Below are positions 10,038-19,115 of a stretch of DNA of 64,000 nt, piece after piece; position 1 is the stretch's first letter; each line of letters starts with the position of its first letter. The DNA lies in contig NZ_CP152050.1 in NCBI RefSeq assembly GCF_038632915.1, forward strand, positions 1,085,001-1,149,000. Direction: 5' to 3'. Made by a program: the position numbers and the translations under genes. The notes beneath the pieces are model-generated. The model saw nothing but the letters and a program-made list of their open reading frames with translations, was not told where the DNA came from and searched no databases. Origin of the DNA: Paenisporosarcina sp. FSL H8-0542. Lineage in GTDB: Bacteria > Bacillota > Bacilli > Bacillales_A > Planococcaceae.

Positions 10038-11748
10038 TCGTGCAATGTTAACTGAGTATGTACACTCAATTGTACAAACCTTTCTCCAGGCAGACGTTAA
10101 AGATATCGTAATCAGTCCAGGTTCTCGTTCTACTCCCTTGGCTTATGCATTCAGTCTTACAAAAGAATTCAACACGTATATGCAAATCGATGAGCGATCC
10201 GCTGGTTTTTTTGCTTTAGGAATGGCAAAAGCTAAACAGAGTCCAGTTCTTTTACTATGTACGTCCGGAACAGCCGCAGCCAACTATTTTCCTTCTATTG
10301 TAGAAGCGAACTATGCGAGAATTCCACTTATTGTTTTAACGGCAGATCGTCCGCATGAACTTAGGGAAGTGGGAGCACCTCAAGCCATTGATCAAGTTCA
10401 ATTGTATGGAAAACATGTTAAGTGGAGTGTGGACTTTCCTTTGGCTGACGACCATAAAGAGACGATTCCATTTATTATCCGTCATACGGGGAGGGCCATT
10501 GCATACGCAAAGACTGCACCAATGGGACCAGTACATATGAACATCCCTTTCCGTGAACCTTTACTGCTTGATTTTGACTATCAAATAGAAGCTCCTTCTT
10601 TTCAAAAATCATTACCAGGGACTATCGTTGCTTCACAGTCCCATATGGATTTTGTTGAACAGACGATTGCTCAAGCAAGACGTGGTTTACTTATAGTTGG
10701 GGAACTATCGGCAGACACTGATAAGAATGAGTTTTGGGCTTTTGCTAAGTCAATCCAGTGGCCTGTATTGGCGGATTCACTTTCTCAACTTCGGACAGGC
10801 GTCCCACAAGAATGCCAACACTTACTCATGGAACAATACGATGCACTTCTAAAAAGTGAACACTTTAAACAGTCCATTGTTCCCGATGTAGTTATTCGCT
10901 TTGGTGCCCAACCAGTATCCAAACCGCTATCGTTATTTTTGAAAGATGTACAGCCTGAAATCTATATTGCGGTGGATGAAGATCCTTTGTTCAGGGATTC
11001 ATTAGGTGTTGTGACTCATCATGTCCAATCCGAGGCCCAAGCGTTATGGAAAGAGTTAAGTAACATTCAAGAGAATGAAGCTCTTCCAAAATGGACAGAG
11101 GCTAATACGATTGCTACCAAGCACGTTGAGAGATATATTAATGAACAACACGACGAAGGTGCGCTAGCAGGTCTGCTCTTTAAACATTTGCCTGATGGGA
11201 GTGATCTTATTTCAGGCAGCAGTATGCCAATCCGTGATGTCGATACGTTCTTCAATCAAACTGATAAAGACATTTCGATTTATGCTAACCGGGGAACGAA
11301 TGGAATTGACGGTGTTGTTTCCACCGCTCTAGGTATTCAGCAGGCGAGAAAAAGACCTGCGACTTTATTAATCGGGGACATCTCGTTCCTGCACGACAGC
11401 AATGGATTACTGGTTACACGTTTCCATGAAACTGACCTCACCATTGTTGTTATGAATAACGATGGTGGCGGCATCTTCTCGTATTTGCCTCAGTCCACCG
11501 AAGAGACGTACTTCGAAAAATTGTTTGGTACGCCAACCGGTTTGACGTTCGATTCAATTGCCACCATGTATGAAGCTGAATATTTTGCTGTGGAATCAAA
11601 AGAAGATTTTACAAAAGCTTTATCAACGCCAAAACAAAAAGACTTACGAATCATTGAAGTAAAGACCAATCGGCAACAGAATGTTTTAACACATCGTCAG
11701 TTATGGAACGGAATTACTGAGGAGTTGGACCGAAAATGGAACAACTAG
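10030..11748 (+). CDS. menD: 2-succinyl-5-enolpyruvyl-6-hydroxy-3-cyclohexene-1-carboxylate synthase
   Basis: Thiamine diphosphate enzyme that joins isochorismate and 2-oxoglutarate (with loss of CO2) to give SEPHCHC. About 572 residues. It shows the N-terminal SPGSRSTPLAYA, the E of the TPP domain in QIDERSAGFFALG, and the C-terminal TPP/Mg site GDISFLHDSNGLL...NNDGGGIFSYLPQ. The ATG at 10030 has GGAGG eight bases upstream and overlaps the menF stop by 8 bases. A TTG five codons earlier is possible but less likely. It overlaps menH at its 3' end by 13 bases, so the genes are probably translationally coupled. Confidence 0.96.
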   Translation: MDNRAMLTEYVHSIVQTFLQADVKDIVISPGSRSTPLAYAFSLTKEFNTYMQIDERSAGFFALGMAKAKQSPVLLLCTSGTAAANYFPSIVEANYARIPLIVLTADRPHELREVGAPQAIDQVQLYGKHVKWSVDFPLADDHKETIPFIIRHTGRAIAYAKTAPMGPVHMNIPFREPLLLDFDYQIEAPSFQKSLPGTIVASQSHMDFVEQTIAQARRGLLIVGELSADTDKNEFWAFAKSIQWPVLADSLSQLRTGVPQECQHLLMEQYDALLKSEHFKQSIVPDVVIRFGAQPVSKPLSLFLKDVQPEIYIAVDEDPLFRDSLGVVTHHVQSEAQALWKELSNIQENEALPKWTEANTIATKHVERYINEQHDEGALAGLLFKHLPDGSDLISGSSMPIRDVDTFFNQTDKDISIYANRGTNGIDGVVSTALGIQQARKRPATLLIGDISFLHDSNGLLVTRFHETDLTIVVMNNDGGGIFSYLPQSTEETYFEKLFGTPTGLTFDSIATMYEAEYFAVESKEDFTKALSTPKQKDLRIIEVKTNRQQNVLTHRQLWNGITEELDRKWNN

Positions 11749-12563
11749 TCGCAACCGTTCGAGGAGTGAAAGTTAGTTATTCTATCACCAACAGAGAAGC
11801 TTCGGAAACAATCATCTTTTTACATGGATTTACTGGTAGCTCGAAAACATGGGTCCCGATTATTGAACAATTACCTGATTCTGTCCGTTGCATTACAGTC
11901 GATTTAATGGGGCATGGTAAAACCGATTCACCGAGTGATGCAAATCGTTACATCATGTACGATCAAGTGATGGATTTACACGAACTTTTTCTATTTCTGA
12001 ATGTTACTAATTTCTCCCTCGTTGGTTATTCTATGGGAGGACGCATTGCGCTTGCTTATGCGCTTGCATTTCCTAAGCATGTTAAGCGGCTCGTACTGGA
12101 GAGTGCATCTCCAGGTTTACAATCAGAAGCTGACAGACTGGCCCGAATAACTGCAGATGAAAAATTAGCGAAGAAAATGGAAAGTGAAGGTCTTTCATCT
12201 TTTATTGATTTTTGGCAGGACATTCCTTTATTTCATTCTCAAAAAAAGTTAGGTGAGATAAAGCTTCATTCCATAAGGGAAGAGCGAATGCAACAAGCTG
12301 TTTCGGGATTGGCTAATAGTTTAAAGGGAATGGGAACCGGCAGACAGCCTTCTTACTGGTCCAGATTGAATGAGTTGAAAATCACTGTCATCATAATCAC
12401 AGGTGAACTCGATGAAAAATTTACGATCATTGCCAAACAAATGACAGAACTCATTCGATATAGCCAGCATCTTGAAGTTTCAGGGGCAGGACATGCAATA
12501 CATGTGGAAAATCCCGTTCAGTTTGCTACAATAATATTGGAGCAAGTATTAGAAAGATTTTGA
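11736..12563 (+). CDS. menH: 2-succinyl-6-hydroxy-2,4-cyclohexadiene-1-carboxylate synthase
   Basis: Alpha/beta hydrolase-fold lyase that eliminates pyruvate from SEPHCHC to form SHCHC. 275 residues. Oxyanion region [12 protein letters not shown] near residue 30, nucleophile elbow GYSMGGR near residue 100, aspartate in TGELDEKF and histidine in GAGHAIH. The motif GYSMGGR together with the position between menD and menB distinguishes it from generic hydrolases. Its start overlaps menD and it ends just before the menB ribosome binding site. Confidence 0.93.
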   Translation: MEQLVATVRGVKVSYSITNREASETIIFLHGFTGSSKTWVPIIEQLPDSVRCITVDLMGHGKTDSPSDANRYIMYDQVMDLHELFLFLNVTNFSLVGYSMGGRIALAYALAFPKHVKRLVLESASPGLQSEADRLARITADEKLAKKMESEGLSSFIDFWQDIPLFHSQKKLGEIKLHSIREERMQQAVSGLANSLKGMGTGRQPSYWSRLNELKITVIIITGELDEKFTIIAKQMTELIRYSQHLEVSGAGHAIHVENPVQFATIILEQVLERF

Positions 12564-12574
12564 GGAGGAAGAGT

Positions 12575-13393
12575 ATGACACGTCAATGGGTATCAGAACG
12601 TACATATGAAGATATTAAGTATGAAACATATAACGGTATTGCGAAAATTACAATTAACCGTCCGGAAGTAAGAAATGCTTTCCGACCTAAAACAGTTAAA
12701 GAATTATTGGATGCATTTACTTATGCACGCGATGATTCAAAAGTAGGCGTTATCGTATTAACGGGCGAAGGCGAAAAAGCTTTCTGTTCAGGTGGAGACC
12801 AGTCCGTTCGTGGACATGGTGGATATGTTGGGGAAGATGAAATCCCACGTTTGAACGTTTTGGATTTACAGCGCCTGATTCGTGTTATTCCTAAACCTGT
12901 AGTGGCAATGGTAGCGGGTTATGCGATCGGTGGCGGACATGTACTGCATGTCGTATGTGATTTGACGATTGCTGCAGACAACGCGATCTTCGGACAAACT
13001 GGACCGAAAGTGGGATCGTTTGATGCAGGATACGGCTCAGGATATTTAGCTCGTATTATCGGTCATAAAAAAGCACGTGAAATCTGGTACTTATGCCGTC
13101 AATATGACGCACAGGCAGCACTAGACATGGGCTTGGTTAACACTGTAGTTCCTTACGCACAATTAGAAGATGAAACGGTTCAATGGTGTGAAGAAATGCT
13201 TTCAATGTCACCTACAGCCCTTCGTTTCCTGAAAGCGGCAATGAATGCAGATACTGATGGTTTAGCAGGTCTGCAACAAATGGCTGGAGATGCGACACTT
13301 CTTTACTACACGACAGATGAAGCAAAAGAAGGCCGCGATGCCTTTAAGGAAAAACGTAAACCTGACTTCGGTCAATTCCCACGTTTCCCTTGA
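12575..13393 (+). CDS. menB: 1,4-dihydroxy-2-naphthoyl-CoA synthase
   Basis: Crotonase-family enzyme that cyclises o-succinylbenzoyl-CoA to DHNA-CoA. 272 residues. Family motifs: [17 protein letters not shown], the bicarbonate/oxyanion site [13 protein letters not shown], and [19 protein letters not shown]. The C-terminal [15 protein letters not shown] is characteristic of MenB. I chose ATG 12575 (MTRQW) because GAGGAGGAA lies directly upstream at 12562-12570. A longer frame would start inside the menH stop. A terminator-like hairpin follows. Confidence 0.97.
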   Translation: MTRQWVSERTYEDIKYETYNGIAKITINRPEVRNAFRPKTVKELLDAFTYARDDSKVGVIVLTGEGEKAFCSGGDQSVRGHGGYVGEDEIPRLNVLDLQRLIRVIPKPVVAMVAGYAIGGGHVLHVVCDLTIAADNAIFGQTGPKVGSFDAGYGSGYLARIIGHKKAREIWYLCRQYDAQAALDMGLVNTVVPYAQLEDETVQWCEEMLSMSPTALRFLKAAMNADTDGLAGLQQMAGDATLLYYTTDEAKEGRDAFKEKRKPDFGQFPRFP

Positions 13394-13408
13394 TAATAAC
13401 AATTTTCT

Positions 13409-13436
13409 AGCTGTCCTTTTTAAGGGCAGCTTTTTC
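13409..13436 (+). terminator. Hairpin with T run between menB and menE
   Basis: AGCTGTCCTT-TTT-AAGGGCAGCT followed by TTTTTCT. It should act as a partial intrinsic terminator inside the men operon and reduce menE/menC expression, unless menE has its own promoter. Confidence 0.7.
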
Positions 13437-13454
13437 TAAAGGTGGCTATAAATC

Positions 13455-14903
13455 ATGTACCCTAACTGGCTAGCACAACGGGTCAAAATGACTCCGAAAC
13501 GCAAGGCATTAACATTTGGACAACATTCCTGGACGTTTCAACAGCTTTTCGACGAAGCAATGAATTTAGCTGGTTCACTAAAGACAGTTGGAATTGACAA
13601 TGGAAATCGCGTCGCCATTCTATCACCTTCAAATCCTTCTTTAATTGTTACAATCCATGCCTGTTGGCAATTGGGCTGTGAAGTTGTTCTATTAAATGAA
13701 CGATTGTCTGATGGGGAACTTGACTATCAAATTAACGATGCACAGCCAACACTTTTGTTAGTCGATAAAGACTATCAGGCAAGAGTGGCTAACCACCCAT
13801 CAGTGACATTGGACGAACTGGCAGAAAAGGCTTCAAGCAAATTCGAGATAGAAGATGAATGGCCAATCGATCGTACCATGTCCATTATGTATACATCCGG
13901 TACAACGGGAAATCCAAAAGGTGTTCGTCAAACCGTCAGAAACCATACCACGAATGCAACGGCTTCAGCGTTTAACATGGGGATACAATCAAATGATGTA
14001 TGGCTTTGTACGATGCCAGTCTTTCACATAAGCGGTTTATCCATATTCATTCGCTCCGTATTATATGGAATGGAAGTGAAGCTCTATTCAAAATTCGACT
14101 TGGTAAAAGTGGTCGACGATTTAGTAGATGGACAGGTCACACGTATGTCTGTTGTCTCCGTTATGCTAGAAAGGATTTTAAGGGAATTAGAGGAGCGGGA
14201 TGCGAAAGTATCGCCTTGTTTACTGACGATGCTAGTGGGTGGAGGTCCTGTTCCGAGCAATTATTTAGAGCGAGCTATTTCTCGCGGTATTCCAATACTG
14301 CAAACTTATGGAATGACCGAAACGGCCTCCCAAACAGCAACGCTTGCTCCTGAAGATGCGGTCAGGAAACTGGGGTCTTCTGGCAAACCATTGTATTTGA
14401 GTTTCATTCGAATCGATCAAGCATCAAAGCCATTTGAAGAAGGAGAGATTTGCATACGTGGCGGGCATGTAACACCTGGTTACATTGGCAGTCATACAAC
14501 TACGGCATCCCAAGTAAAAGGGTGGCTTCATACCGGCGATATTGGCTATTTCGATGAAGAAGGATATTTATTTGTTGTCGACCGACGTTCTGATTTAATT
14601 ATTTCCGGCGGGGAAAATATTTACCCAGCAGAAGTGGAGAGTGCGATTCTTCAACATCCACAGATTCGAGAAGCCGGAGTCTGCGGAATGAGTGACGAGA
14701 AGTGGGGACAAGTGCCCGTAGCCTTTATTGTCAGTGATGAGGATATGACATTGGCATCATTACAGGCATTTTTACAAGCCAAATTAGCACCTTATAAAAT
14801 GCCGAAAGCATTATATCAAGTCAATGCTATGCCAAGGAATGCATCGAATAAATTACTTAGAAGAGAGCTGAGAGCGTGGTTAATATCCAAATCAAGCAAG
14901 TGA
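13455..14903 (+). CDS. menE: o-succinylbenzoate--CoA ligase
   Basis: ANL-superfamily acyl-CoA synthetase that activates o-succinylbenzoate with ATP and CoA. 482 residues, usual length. Motifs: P-loop-like MYTSGTTGNPKGV near residue 147, YGMTETASQ near residue 295, LHTGDIG near residue 357, DRRSDLIISGGENIYP and the C-terminal catalytic lysine in NKLLRREL. The ATG has AAAGGTGG upstream. The last 28 bases overlap menC in another frame. Confidence 0.95.
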   Translation: MYPNWLAQRVKMTPKRKALTFGQHSWTFQQLFDEAMNLAGSLKTVGIDNGNRVAILSPSNPSLIVTIHACWQLGCEVVLLNERLSDGELDYQINDAQPTLLLVDKDYQARVANHPSVTLDELAEKASSKFEIEDEWPIDRTMSIMYTSGTTGNPKGVRQTVRNHTTNATASAFNMGIQSNDVWLCTMPVFHISGLSIFIRSVLYGMEVKLYSKFDLVKVVDDLVDGQVTRMSVVSVMLERILRELEERDAKVSPCLLTMLVGGGPVPSNYLERAISRGIPILQTYGMTETASQTATLAPEDAVRKLGSSGKPLYLSFIRIDQASKPFEEGEICIRGGHVTPGYIGSHTTTASQVKGWLHTGDIGYFDEEGYLFVVDRRSDLIISGGENIYPAEVESAILQHPQIREAGVCGMSDEKWGQVPVAFIVSDEDMTLASLQAFLQAKLAPYKMPKALYQVNAMPRNASNKLLRRELRAWLISKSSK

Positions 14904-15988
14904 CGTTATATCACGTATGTGTACCGCTAAAGCAAACGTTTTCTACTCATTTACAGGAAGTGGTGGAACGAGATAGTATCTTGCTTGAAGTAATGGATGT
15001 CGACGGTACAATCGGTGTAGGCGAATGTGTGGCATTTACTTCCCCATGGTACACCGAAGAAACAGTGGACACTGCTTGGAACACGCTTGAAAATTGGATA
15101 ATCCCAGCTTTGTTGAATCAATCTTTTTCACATCCAGACCAACTAGACGCCGCTTTAGAGAAAATAAAACGCAATCATATGGCAAAAGCGGCTTTTAATC
15201 ATGCAATATGGGATATTTATGCCAAGAAATTGAACCAACCTCTATGGCAAGTAATCGGCGGAACAAGGCCCGTTATAAATGCCGGAATAGTGGTAGCTGC
15301 TGCAACTGAAAAAGCCATGATGGAAGAAATCGAAACCGCAGTAAAAACCGGGTATAAACGGATAAAGTTAAAAATTTCTCAAAACACAGATCCAAAGCTC
15401 ATGAAATCAATTATCGCACAATACCCTCAAATGTTATTCTTCGCCGATGCGAATGGAGCATTCACAGAAAGAACACTGGATTACTTAATCGCATTCGACG
15501 AATGTGGTTTTGCATTAATCGAACAACCTTTTTCAGAACACCATAATCGCTTGTCTGCTGAAGCTCAACGAATAATGAAAACGCCATTTGCCCTGGATGA
15601 AAGTATTGCAAGTTTAGCAGATGCCCAGGATATGATTGAACGCAAGTCTGGGAAAATAATTGTGATGAAACAAGGTAGAGTTGGTGGACTAACTGCTGCT
15701 CTTCAAATTCATAATCAATGTGTCATAGCAGAGGTACCAATTTGGGTGGGTGGTATGATTGAATTTGGCGTTTCAAAAGCATTCAATTTAGCTTTTGCTT
15801 CATTACCAGGAGTTAAGTTTCCAGGAGATTTCAGTTCATCGACTCATTTTTGGGAGAAGGATTTGGCGACTCCACCTATCGATGTATATGATGGTAAAAT
15901 CGAACTCTCTAATTTACCAGGTGTCGGAGTATCTTGGAATCATGCCATTCTTCAGAAATTCGAAGTGCAAACCAAGCTATTTAAATGA
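14876..15988 (+). CDS. menC: o-succinylbenzoate synthase
   Basis: Enolase-superfamily dehydratase converting SHCHC to o-succinylbenzoate. 370 residues. The catalytic lysine pair lies in KRIKLKIS, metal ligands in FADANGAF, EQPF and ALDESI, and the second lysine in VMKQGRVGGL. Start is GTG at 14876, within the end of menE, giving MVNIQIKQVTLYHVCVPLK. The SD is weak, consistent with coupling to menE. Many MenC enzymes of this subgroup also act as N-acylamino acid racemases; the men context favours OSB synthase. Confidence 0.94.
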   Translation: MVNIQIKQVTLYHVCVPLKQTFSTHLQEVVERDSILLEVMDVDGTIGVGECVAFTSPWYTEETVDTAWNTLENWIIPALLNQSFSHPDQLDAALEKIKRNHMAKAAFNHAIWDIYAKKLNQPLWQVIGGTRPVINAGIVVAAATEKAMMEEIETAVKTGYKRIKLKISQNTDPKLMKSIIAQYPQMLFFADANGAFTERTLDYLIAFDECGFALIEQPFSEHHNRLSAEAQRIMKTPFALDESIASLADAQDMIERKSGKIIVMKQGRVGGLTAALQIHNQCVIAEVPIWVGGMIEFGVSKAFNLAFASLPGVKFPGDFSSSTHFWEKDLATPPIDVYDGKIELSNLPGVGVSWNHAILQKFEVQTKLFK

Positions 15989-15990
15989 GT

Positions 15991-16026
15991 AAAACCACGG
16001 AATGAAAGCCATTCCGTGGTTTTTAT
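15991..16026. terminator. Bidirectional terminator after menC / znuA
   Basis: AAACCACGGAATG-AAAG-CATTCCGTGGTTTTT, with A run on one side and T run on the other, between two convergent genes. Confidence 0.9.
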
Positions 16027-16027
16027 A

Positions 16028-16996
16028 TTAGTTTGCTGAAGCCAGTGCTTTCTTTAATGTTTCTAAATTTTGCTCCATTAATGTGAAGTAAGTTTCTTTG
16101 TTTTTAATATCTTCCTGTGTCAGTACGCCTAAGTTATGCAAGGTCATGGCATCTGCACCGACTTCATTTTGAATCACTTTCGTTAAATTGGATGAGACAT
16201 TTTGTTCAAATAAAATCGTTTTGATGTTTTTTTCTTTTGCCAATTTGACGATATCAGTAAGATCTTGTTGAGAAGGTTCGTCCTGTGAATTCAAGCCTGA
16301 AACTGCAACTTGCTCAAGACCATATGTTCCAGCCAAATACCCAAAAGCCGCATGGGATACAAAGAACGTTTTATTATTCGATGCGTCCGCCATTTCCTTG
16401 AAATCCGAATCCAATTGTTTGAGTTCAGTCACTAATATGTCGTAGTTCTTAGTATAAGTTGCTTCATTTTCAGGATCTTTTTCAATTAAAGAATTTTTAA
16501 TTGAAGATGCAAGTTTAATGCTGATTTGAGGTGAAATCCAAAGGTGCGGATCGATGTCACCATGATCATGCTCATCGTGACCTTCTTCTTCATGTCCATG
16601 GCCATTTGCTTTACCCATTTCCAATTCTTTATCAGAAACTGCATCGGCAGTTGCGACCAAAGAAACATCTTCATTTGCCAATGTCTTTTTCGCATTTTCA
16701 ACAAAACCTTCAAGTCCTAAGCCAATATAAAAAAACAAGTCTGCATCTGCTAAATCCATCATATCTTTTTGCGTGGGATCGAATGTATGCTCGTTTGAAC
16801 CTGCAGGATATACGGATTCCACATTCACATGCTTGCCACCGATTCGTTCGGTAAAGTAAGTAAGTGGATAGACCGTTGTATAGACAGTTAAGGCATTGGG
16901 GTTTTCAGATTTACCATTAGTCGAAGTGTCTTTTCCACAAGCAACAGTAAATAAAGTAAGAACAATAATAAAACTATATAATAGAAATTTCTTCAT
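16028..16996 (-). CDS. znuA: Zinc ABC transporter substrate-binding lipoprotein (ZnuA/AdcA family)
   Basis: Extracytoplasmic metal receptor of cluster A-1. 322 residues with a lipoprotein signal peptide ending TVAC, so the cysteine near residue 20 is lipidated. Metal-binding histidines are visible: SNEHTFDP near residue 70, the His/Asp/Glu-rich loop NGHGHEEEGHDEHDHGDIDPH at about 130-150, and VSHAAFGYLAG near 215. The His-rich loop points to zinc rather than manganese. No permease or ATPase gene is adjacent, so it must work with ZnuBC encoded elsewhere. A 21-base Zur-like palindrome lies just upstream, so induction by zinc starvation is likely. Confidence 0.9.
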   Translation of the reverse strand: MKKFLLYSFIIVLTLFTVACGKDTSTNGKSENPNALTVYTTVYPLTYFTERIGGKHVNVESVYPAGSNEHTFDPTQKDMMDLADADLFFYIGLGLEGFVENAKKTLANEDVSLVATADAVSDKELEMGKANGHGHEEEGHDEHDHGDIDPHLWISPQISIKLASSIKNSLIEKDPENEATYTKNYDILVTELKQLDSDFKEMADASNNKTFFVSHAAFGYLAGTYGLEQVAVSGLNSQDEPSQQDLTDIVKLAKEKNIKTILFEQNVSSNLTKVIQNEVGADAMTLHNLGVLTQEDIKNKETYFTLMEQNLETLKKALASAN

Positions 16997-17011
16997 GTTT
17001 ATCTCCTTTTT

Positions 17012-17032
17012 AAATAGTAACGATTACGATTT
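17012..17032 (-). promoter_or_regulatory. Zur-like operator upstream of znuA
   Basis: AAATAGTAACGATTACGATT plus T. It matches the B. subtilis Zur consensus AAATCGTAATNATTACGATT(T) at all but two defined positions and sits 16 bases before the start codon. Confidence 0.8.
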
Positions 17033-17096
17033 GAATTAAGAACTTACTTATCATACAAGATAAATCTTTAAAATACAAGAAAAATGGACACAAAAA

Positions 17097-17121
17097 AAAT
17101 GACTCTTTTCAAGTCATTTCT
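17097..17121 (-). terminator. Terminator of ytzI-yidD
   Basis: On the minus strand AAATGACT-TGAAAAG-AGTCATTTTTTTT. The stem overlaps the yidD stop codon. Confidence 0.7.
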
Positions 17122-17344
17122 TTGTAGGCCATTCTTCTGGTACTGGATCATATCCGCCTTCATGAAATGGATGACAACGAAGGATACGGCTGATTGCCAA
17201 GTAAGTGCCTTTGATTGCTCCGTGTTTTTCGACAGCTTCAACGCCGAAATGGGAACATGTTGGATAAAATCGGCAACTCGGCGGTGTCATTGGCGAAATG
17301 AATTTCTGATAAAACCGGAAGATGCCCATAACAAGGAATTTCAT
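17114..17344 (-). CDS. yidD: Membrane protein insertion efficiency factor
   Basis: Small YidD/UPF0161 protein, 76 residues, helping insertion of membrane proteins by YidC. The three-cysteine core [20 protein letters not shown] and [14 protein letters not shown] are diagnostic. The start codon overlaps the stop of the small upstream gene (ATGA), so translation is coupled. In B. subtilis the homologue ytjA is also near the men cluster. Confidence 0.95.
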   Translation of the reverse strand: MKFLVMGIFRFYQKFISPMTPPSCRFYPTCSHFGVEAVEKHGAIKGTYLAISRILRCHPFHEGGYDPVPEEWPTKK

Positions 17345-17487
17345 GTGTTGTCACTTTTGCCTGCTGATTCAGTTGGAACTGGATCTATTTTATGCTCTAT
17401 TTTATAGGCTTTTTTAGTTGCAAGAAGGAACATCATGGTGATGCCGATGACCATTACTATTGAGACGATTATCATAAATGCTAACAT
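17341..17487 (-). CDS. Small single-span membrane protein, YtzI-like
   Basis: 48 residues. Residues 1-23 are hydrophobic ([20 protein letters not shown]), followed by [14 protein letters not shown] and a short polar tail. The position of the hydrophobic segment and the K-x-Y-K-x-x-x-x-DP-x-P pattern resemble YtzI of Bacillus. The ATG has GGAGTG eight bases upstream. The stop overlaps the yidD ATG. Function unknown; coupling to yidD suggests the two are made together. Confidence 0.75.
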   Translation of the reverse strand: MLAFMIIVSIVMVIGITMMFLLATKKAYKIEHKIDPVPTESAGKSDNT

Positions 17488-17587
17488 TTTTTTCACTCCA
17501 CTTCGTTCTGTATGTTTATTGTAGAGAACTTAGTGGTAAATTGAAAGTATTCAGAGCGATAAATAAAATTAGGAGTGTGAAGTTTTT

Positions 17588-18037
17588 ATGTCAGCAGCAT
17601 TAAATACAGAACTAAATAAGCAAGTAGCAACTTGGTCAGTAATGTATGCGAAGTTACATAATTTCCATTGGTACGTAAAAGGACCTCAATTCTTTACATT
17701 ACATGCAAAGTTTGAAGAACTTTACAATGAAGCAACGTTACATATGGATGAGATTGCCGAACGTTTGCTTACTTTAGGCGGTAAACCAGTTGCCACATTG
17801 AAGGAGCATTTAGAACTATCAGATGTTACGGAAGCGACAGGCAAAGAAAATGATATGCAAATGGTTGAAACAGTTGTAAAAGATTTCGGTAAAATTATGA
17901 AATCATTGAAAAAAGGGATGGACGAAGCTGCAAAAGATGAAGACGATATGACAGAAGATGTATTGAATGCAGTGTATCAATCGATTGAAAAACATCAATG
18001 GATGTTAAATGCTTTTTTAGGCGATACAAACAAATAA
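17588..18037 (+). CDS. dps: Dps family DNA-binding/ferritin-like protein
   Basis: 149-residue four-helix-bundle miniferritin that oxidises and stores iron and protects DNA. The ferroxidase-site residues are visible: H and D in KLHNFHWYVKG (near 23-30), and the second half in HAKFEELYNEATLHMDEIAERLLTLGG. Homologue of B. subtilis YtkB/Dps2 at the same place after the men cluster. SD AGGAGTG. No convincing PerR box was found in front of it. Confidence 0.93.
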   Translation: MSAALNTELNKQVATWSVMYAKLHNFHWYVKGPQFFTLHAKFEELYNEATLHMDEIAERLLTLGGKPVATLKEHLELSDVTEATGKENDMQMVETVVKDFGKIMKSLKKGMDEAAKDEDDMTEDVLNAVYQSIEKHQWMLNAFLGDTNK

Positions 18038-18144
18038 GCATCTCAGCAAAATCCTTATGGGAATTTACTTCAGACTGTAGACAAACAAAAAAATGAGTGA
18101 ATATAACTGTATACTATTGAAAAAGAGTCTATGCAAGAAAATGT

Positions 18145-18317
18145 TGATTTCCATTGCGGCGGACGCGTTTCGCGGGCAGGCTTCAGTCTCCTCGTCACTA
18201 GAAAAACCGGTGCTTCTGCATCGCTTCGCTAGCTTCGTCGCAAACGAATGGTGCAAAGTTCCATTTGCACTATTCGTTTCCTGTGGGGTCTTCAGCTCGT
18301 ACTGTTCCCGCTGAAAT
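18145..18317 (-). repeat. Structured interspersed repeat, element A (minus orientation)
   Basis: Read on the minus strand it has the landmarks shared with elements B and C: GCGGGAA, AGACCCCACAG, a variable centre with the stem TAGTGCAAATGGAACTTTGCAC, then GAGGAGACT and GCCCGCGAAACGCG. GC-rich compared with its surroundings. Less perfectly paired than B. Confidence 0.65.
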
Positions 18318-18348
18318 GATTAGGACCAAAGGCAATTTGGTCCTAATC
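18318..18348. repeat. Perfect hairpin
   Basis: GATTAGGACCAAA-GGCAA-TTTGGTCCTAATC: 13 base pairs with a five-base loop. No long T run follows. Lies directly against element A and may be part of it. Confidence 0.8.
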
Positions 18349-18451
18349 TTTGCGACGAGTAACCGCAGGAGCAGATGTTTTCAGACGCCTCCACTCCAAT
18401 CAAAAGAAATTGCTTCTGTAAGCTGTCTCTGCAAAATATATAAGTTGGAAG

Positions 18452-18583
18452 GTGGTTGGCTATTTCTGAAGACTCCTGTGGAAAAACGAAACAAGCTAGA
18501 CCCCACAGGCTCAGCGGTCATAGACAGCTGAGCCGAGGAGGCTAGTGTTTCGTCCGCGGAAAGCGAAAGAAATAGCCGACCAC
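18452..18583 (+). repeat. Structured interspersed repeat, element B
   Basis: 132 bases. Outer stem GTGGTTGGCTATTTCT pairs with AGAAATAGCCGACCAC (16 pairs, one G-T). Inside are GACTCCTGTGG, ACGAAAC pairing with GTTTCGT, AGACCCCACAG, the stem GGCTCAGC/GCTGAGCC, then GAGGAGGCT and CCGCGGAAAGCG. The whole element folds as a long branched hairpin. Confidence 0.8.
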
Positions 18584-18667
18584 AATCTTTTTCGATAGAG
18601 TGCAAAAAATAAGAACTCAATTTTTATACTTTTATATTAATTATTATTCTTTTGTCAACAAGCTGCA

Positions 18668-18696
18668 GCAAATTCCTTCCGGGAATTTGCTTTTTT
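18668..18696 (+). terminator. Terminator-like hairpin
   Basis: GCAAATTCC-TTC-CGGGAATTTGC followed by TTTTTT. No gene ends near it; it may stop transcripts that cross the repeat region. Confidence 0.7.
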
Positions 18697-18765
18697 CAAT
18701 TCTCCTATCGGTTGCATGCATGAAATATATCCATAATGCCATGCTAGAAAAAAGGGGTTGAAAAA

Positions 18766-19068
18766 ATGTCGAAAGTATATGTTTCGGTCACTCATCACCG
18801 ATACTATTTCCATCCTGAGGATTCGCAATGGGAATATGAGATTGAAGCCGAGCCCGAAGTTTTAACCGTACTAGATCAATTATTTGATCAAAAGGAATCC
18901 TTTGAATGGAAAGGTTTTTGGAGAGCTCAAACGCCTTATGTACCTTATCATCTAGACCCAGAAAATGACGGTGTCGATTTGCGATTGAAAAAGTTATACG
19001 CTGTCATTCATGAGTACGGAAATGAAGAAGCAAAACAACAAATAGAAACATTGCCTTATTATAGTTGA
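18766..19068 (+). CDS. Hypothetical protein, 100 residues
   Basis: Soluble acidic protein with a good SD (AAAAAGGGG) before the ATG. Contains VSVTHHRYYFHPEDSQWEYE at the N-terminus and WRAQTPYVPYHLDPENDGVD in the middle. No family recognised. It lies directly before ytkD in the same direction and is possibly co-transcribed with it. No signal peptide or membrane segment. Confidence 0.7.
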   Translation: MSKVYVSVTHHRYYFHPEDSQWEYEIEAEPEVLTVLDQLFDQKESFEWKGFWRAQTPYVPYHLDPENDGVDLRLKKLYAVIHEYGNEEAKQQIETLPYYS

Positions 19069-19115
19069 ATGCTGTGCATGCCTTCGCTACACTATTTGAA
19101 AGGAGTGTAGCAGGC

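Larger units (their letters stand above)
18038..18765. other. 728-base gene-free stretch with structured repeats
   Basis: No convincing coding sequence: the open frames have no SD and follow the palindromes. It holds two members of an interspersed structured repeat (18145-18317 and 18452-18583), an isolated perfect hairpin between them (18318-18348) and a terminator-like hairpin at its end (18668-18696). Confidence 0.8.

Noticed and set aside
18065-18620. Several 60-90 codon frames between dps and the 100-residue gene
   Set aside because: No SD, they run through palindromic repeats on both strands, and show no protein-like pattern.
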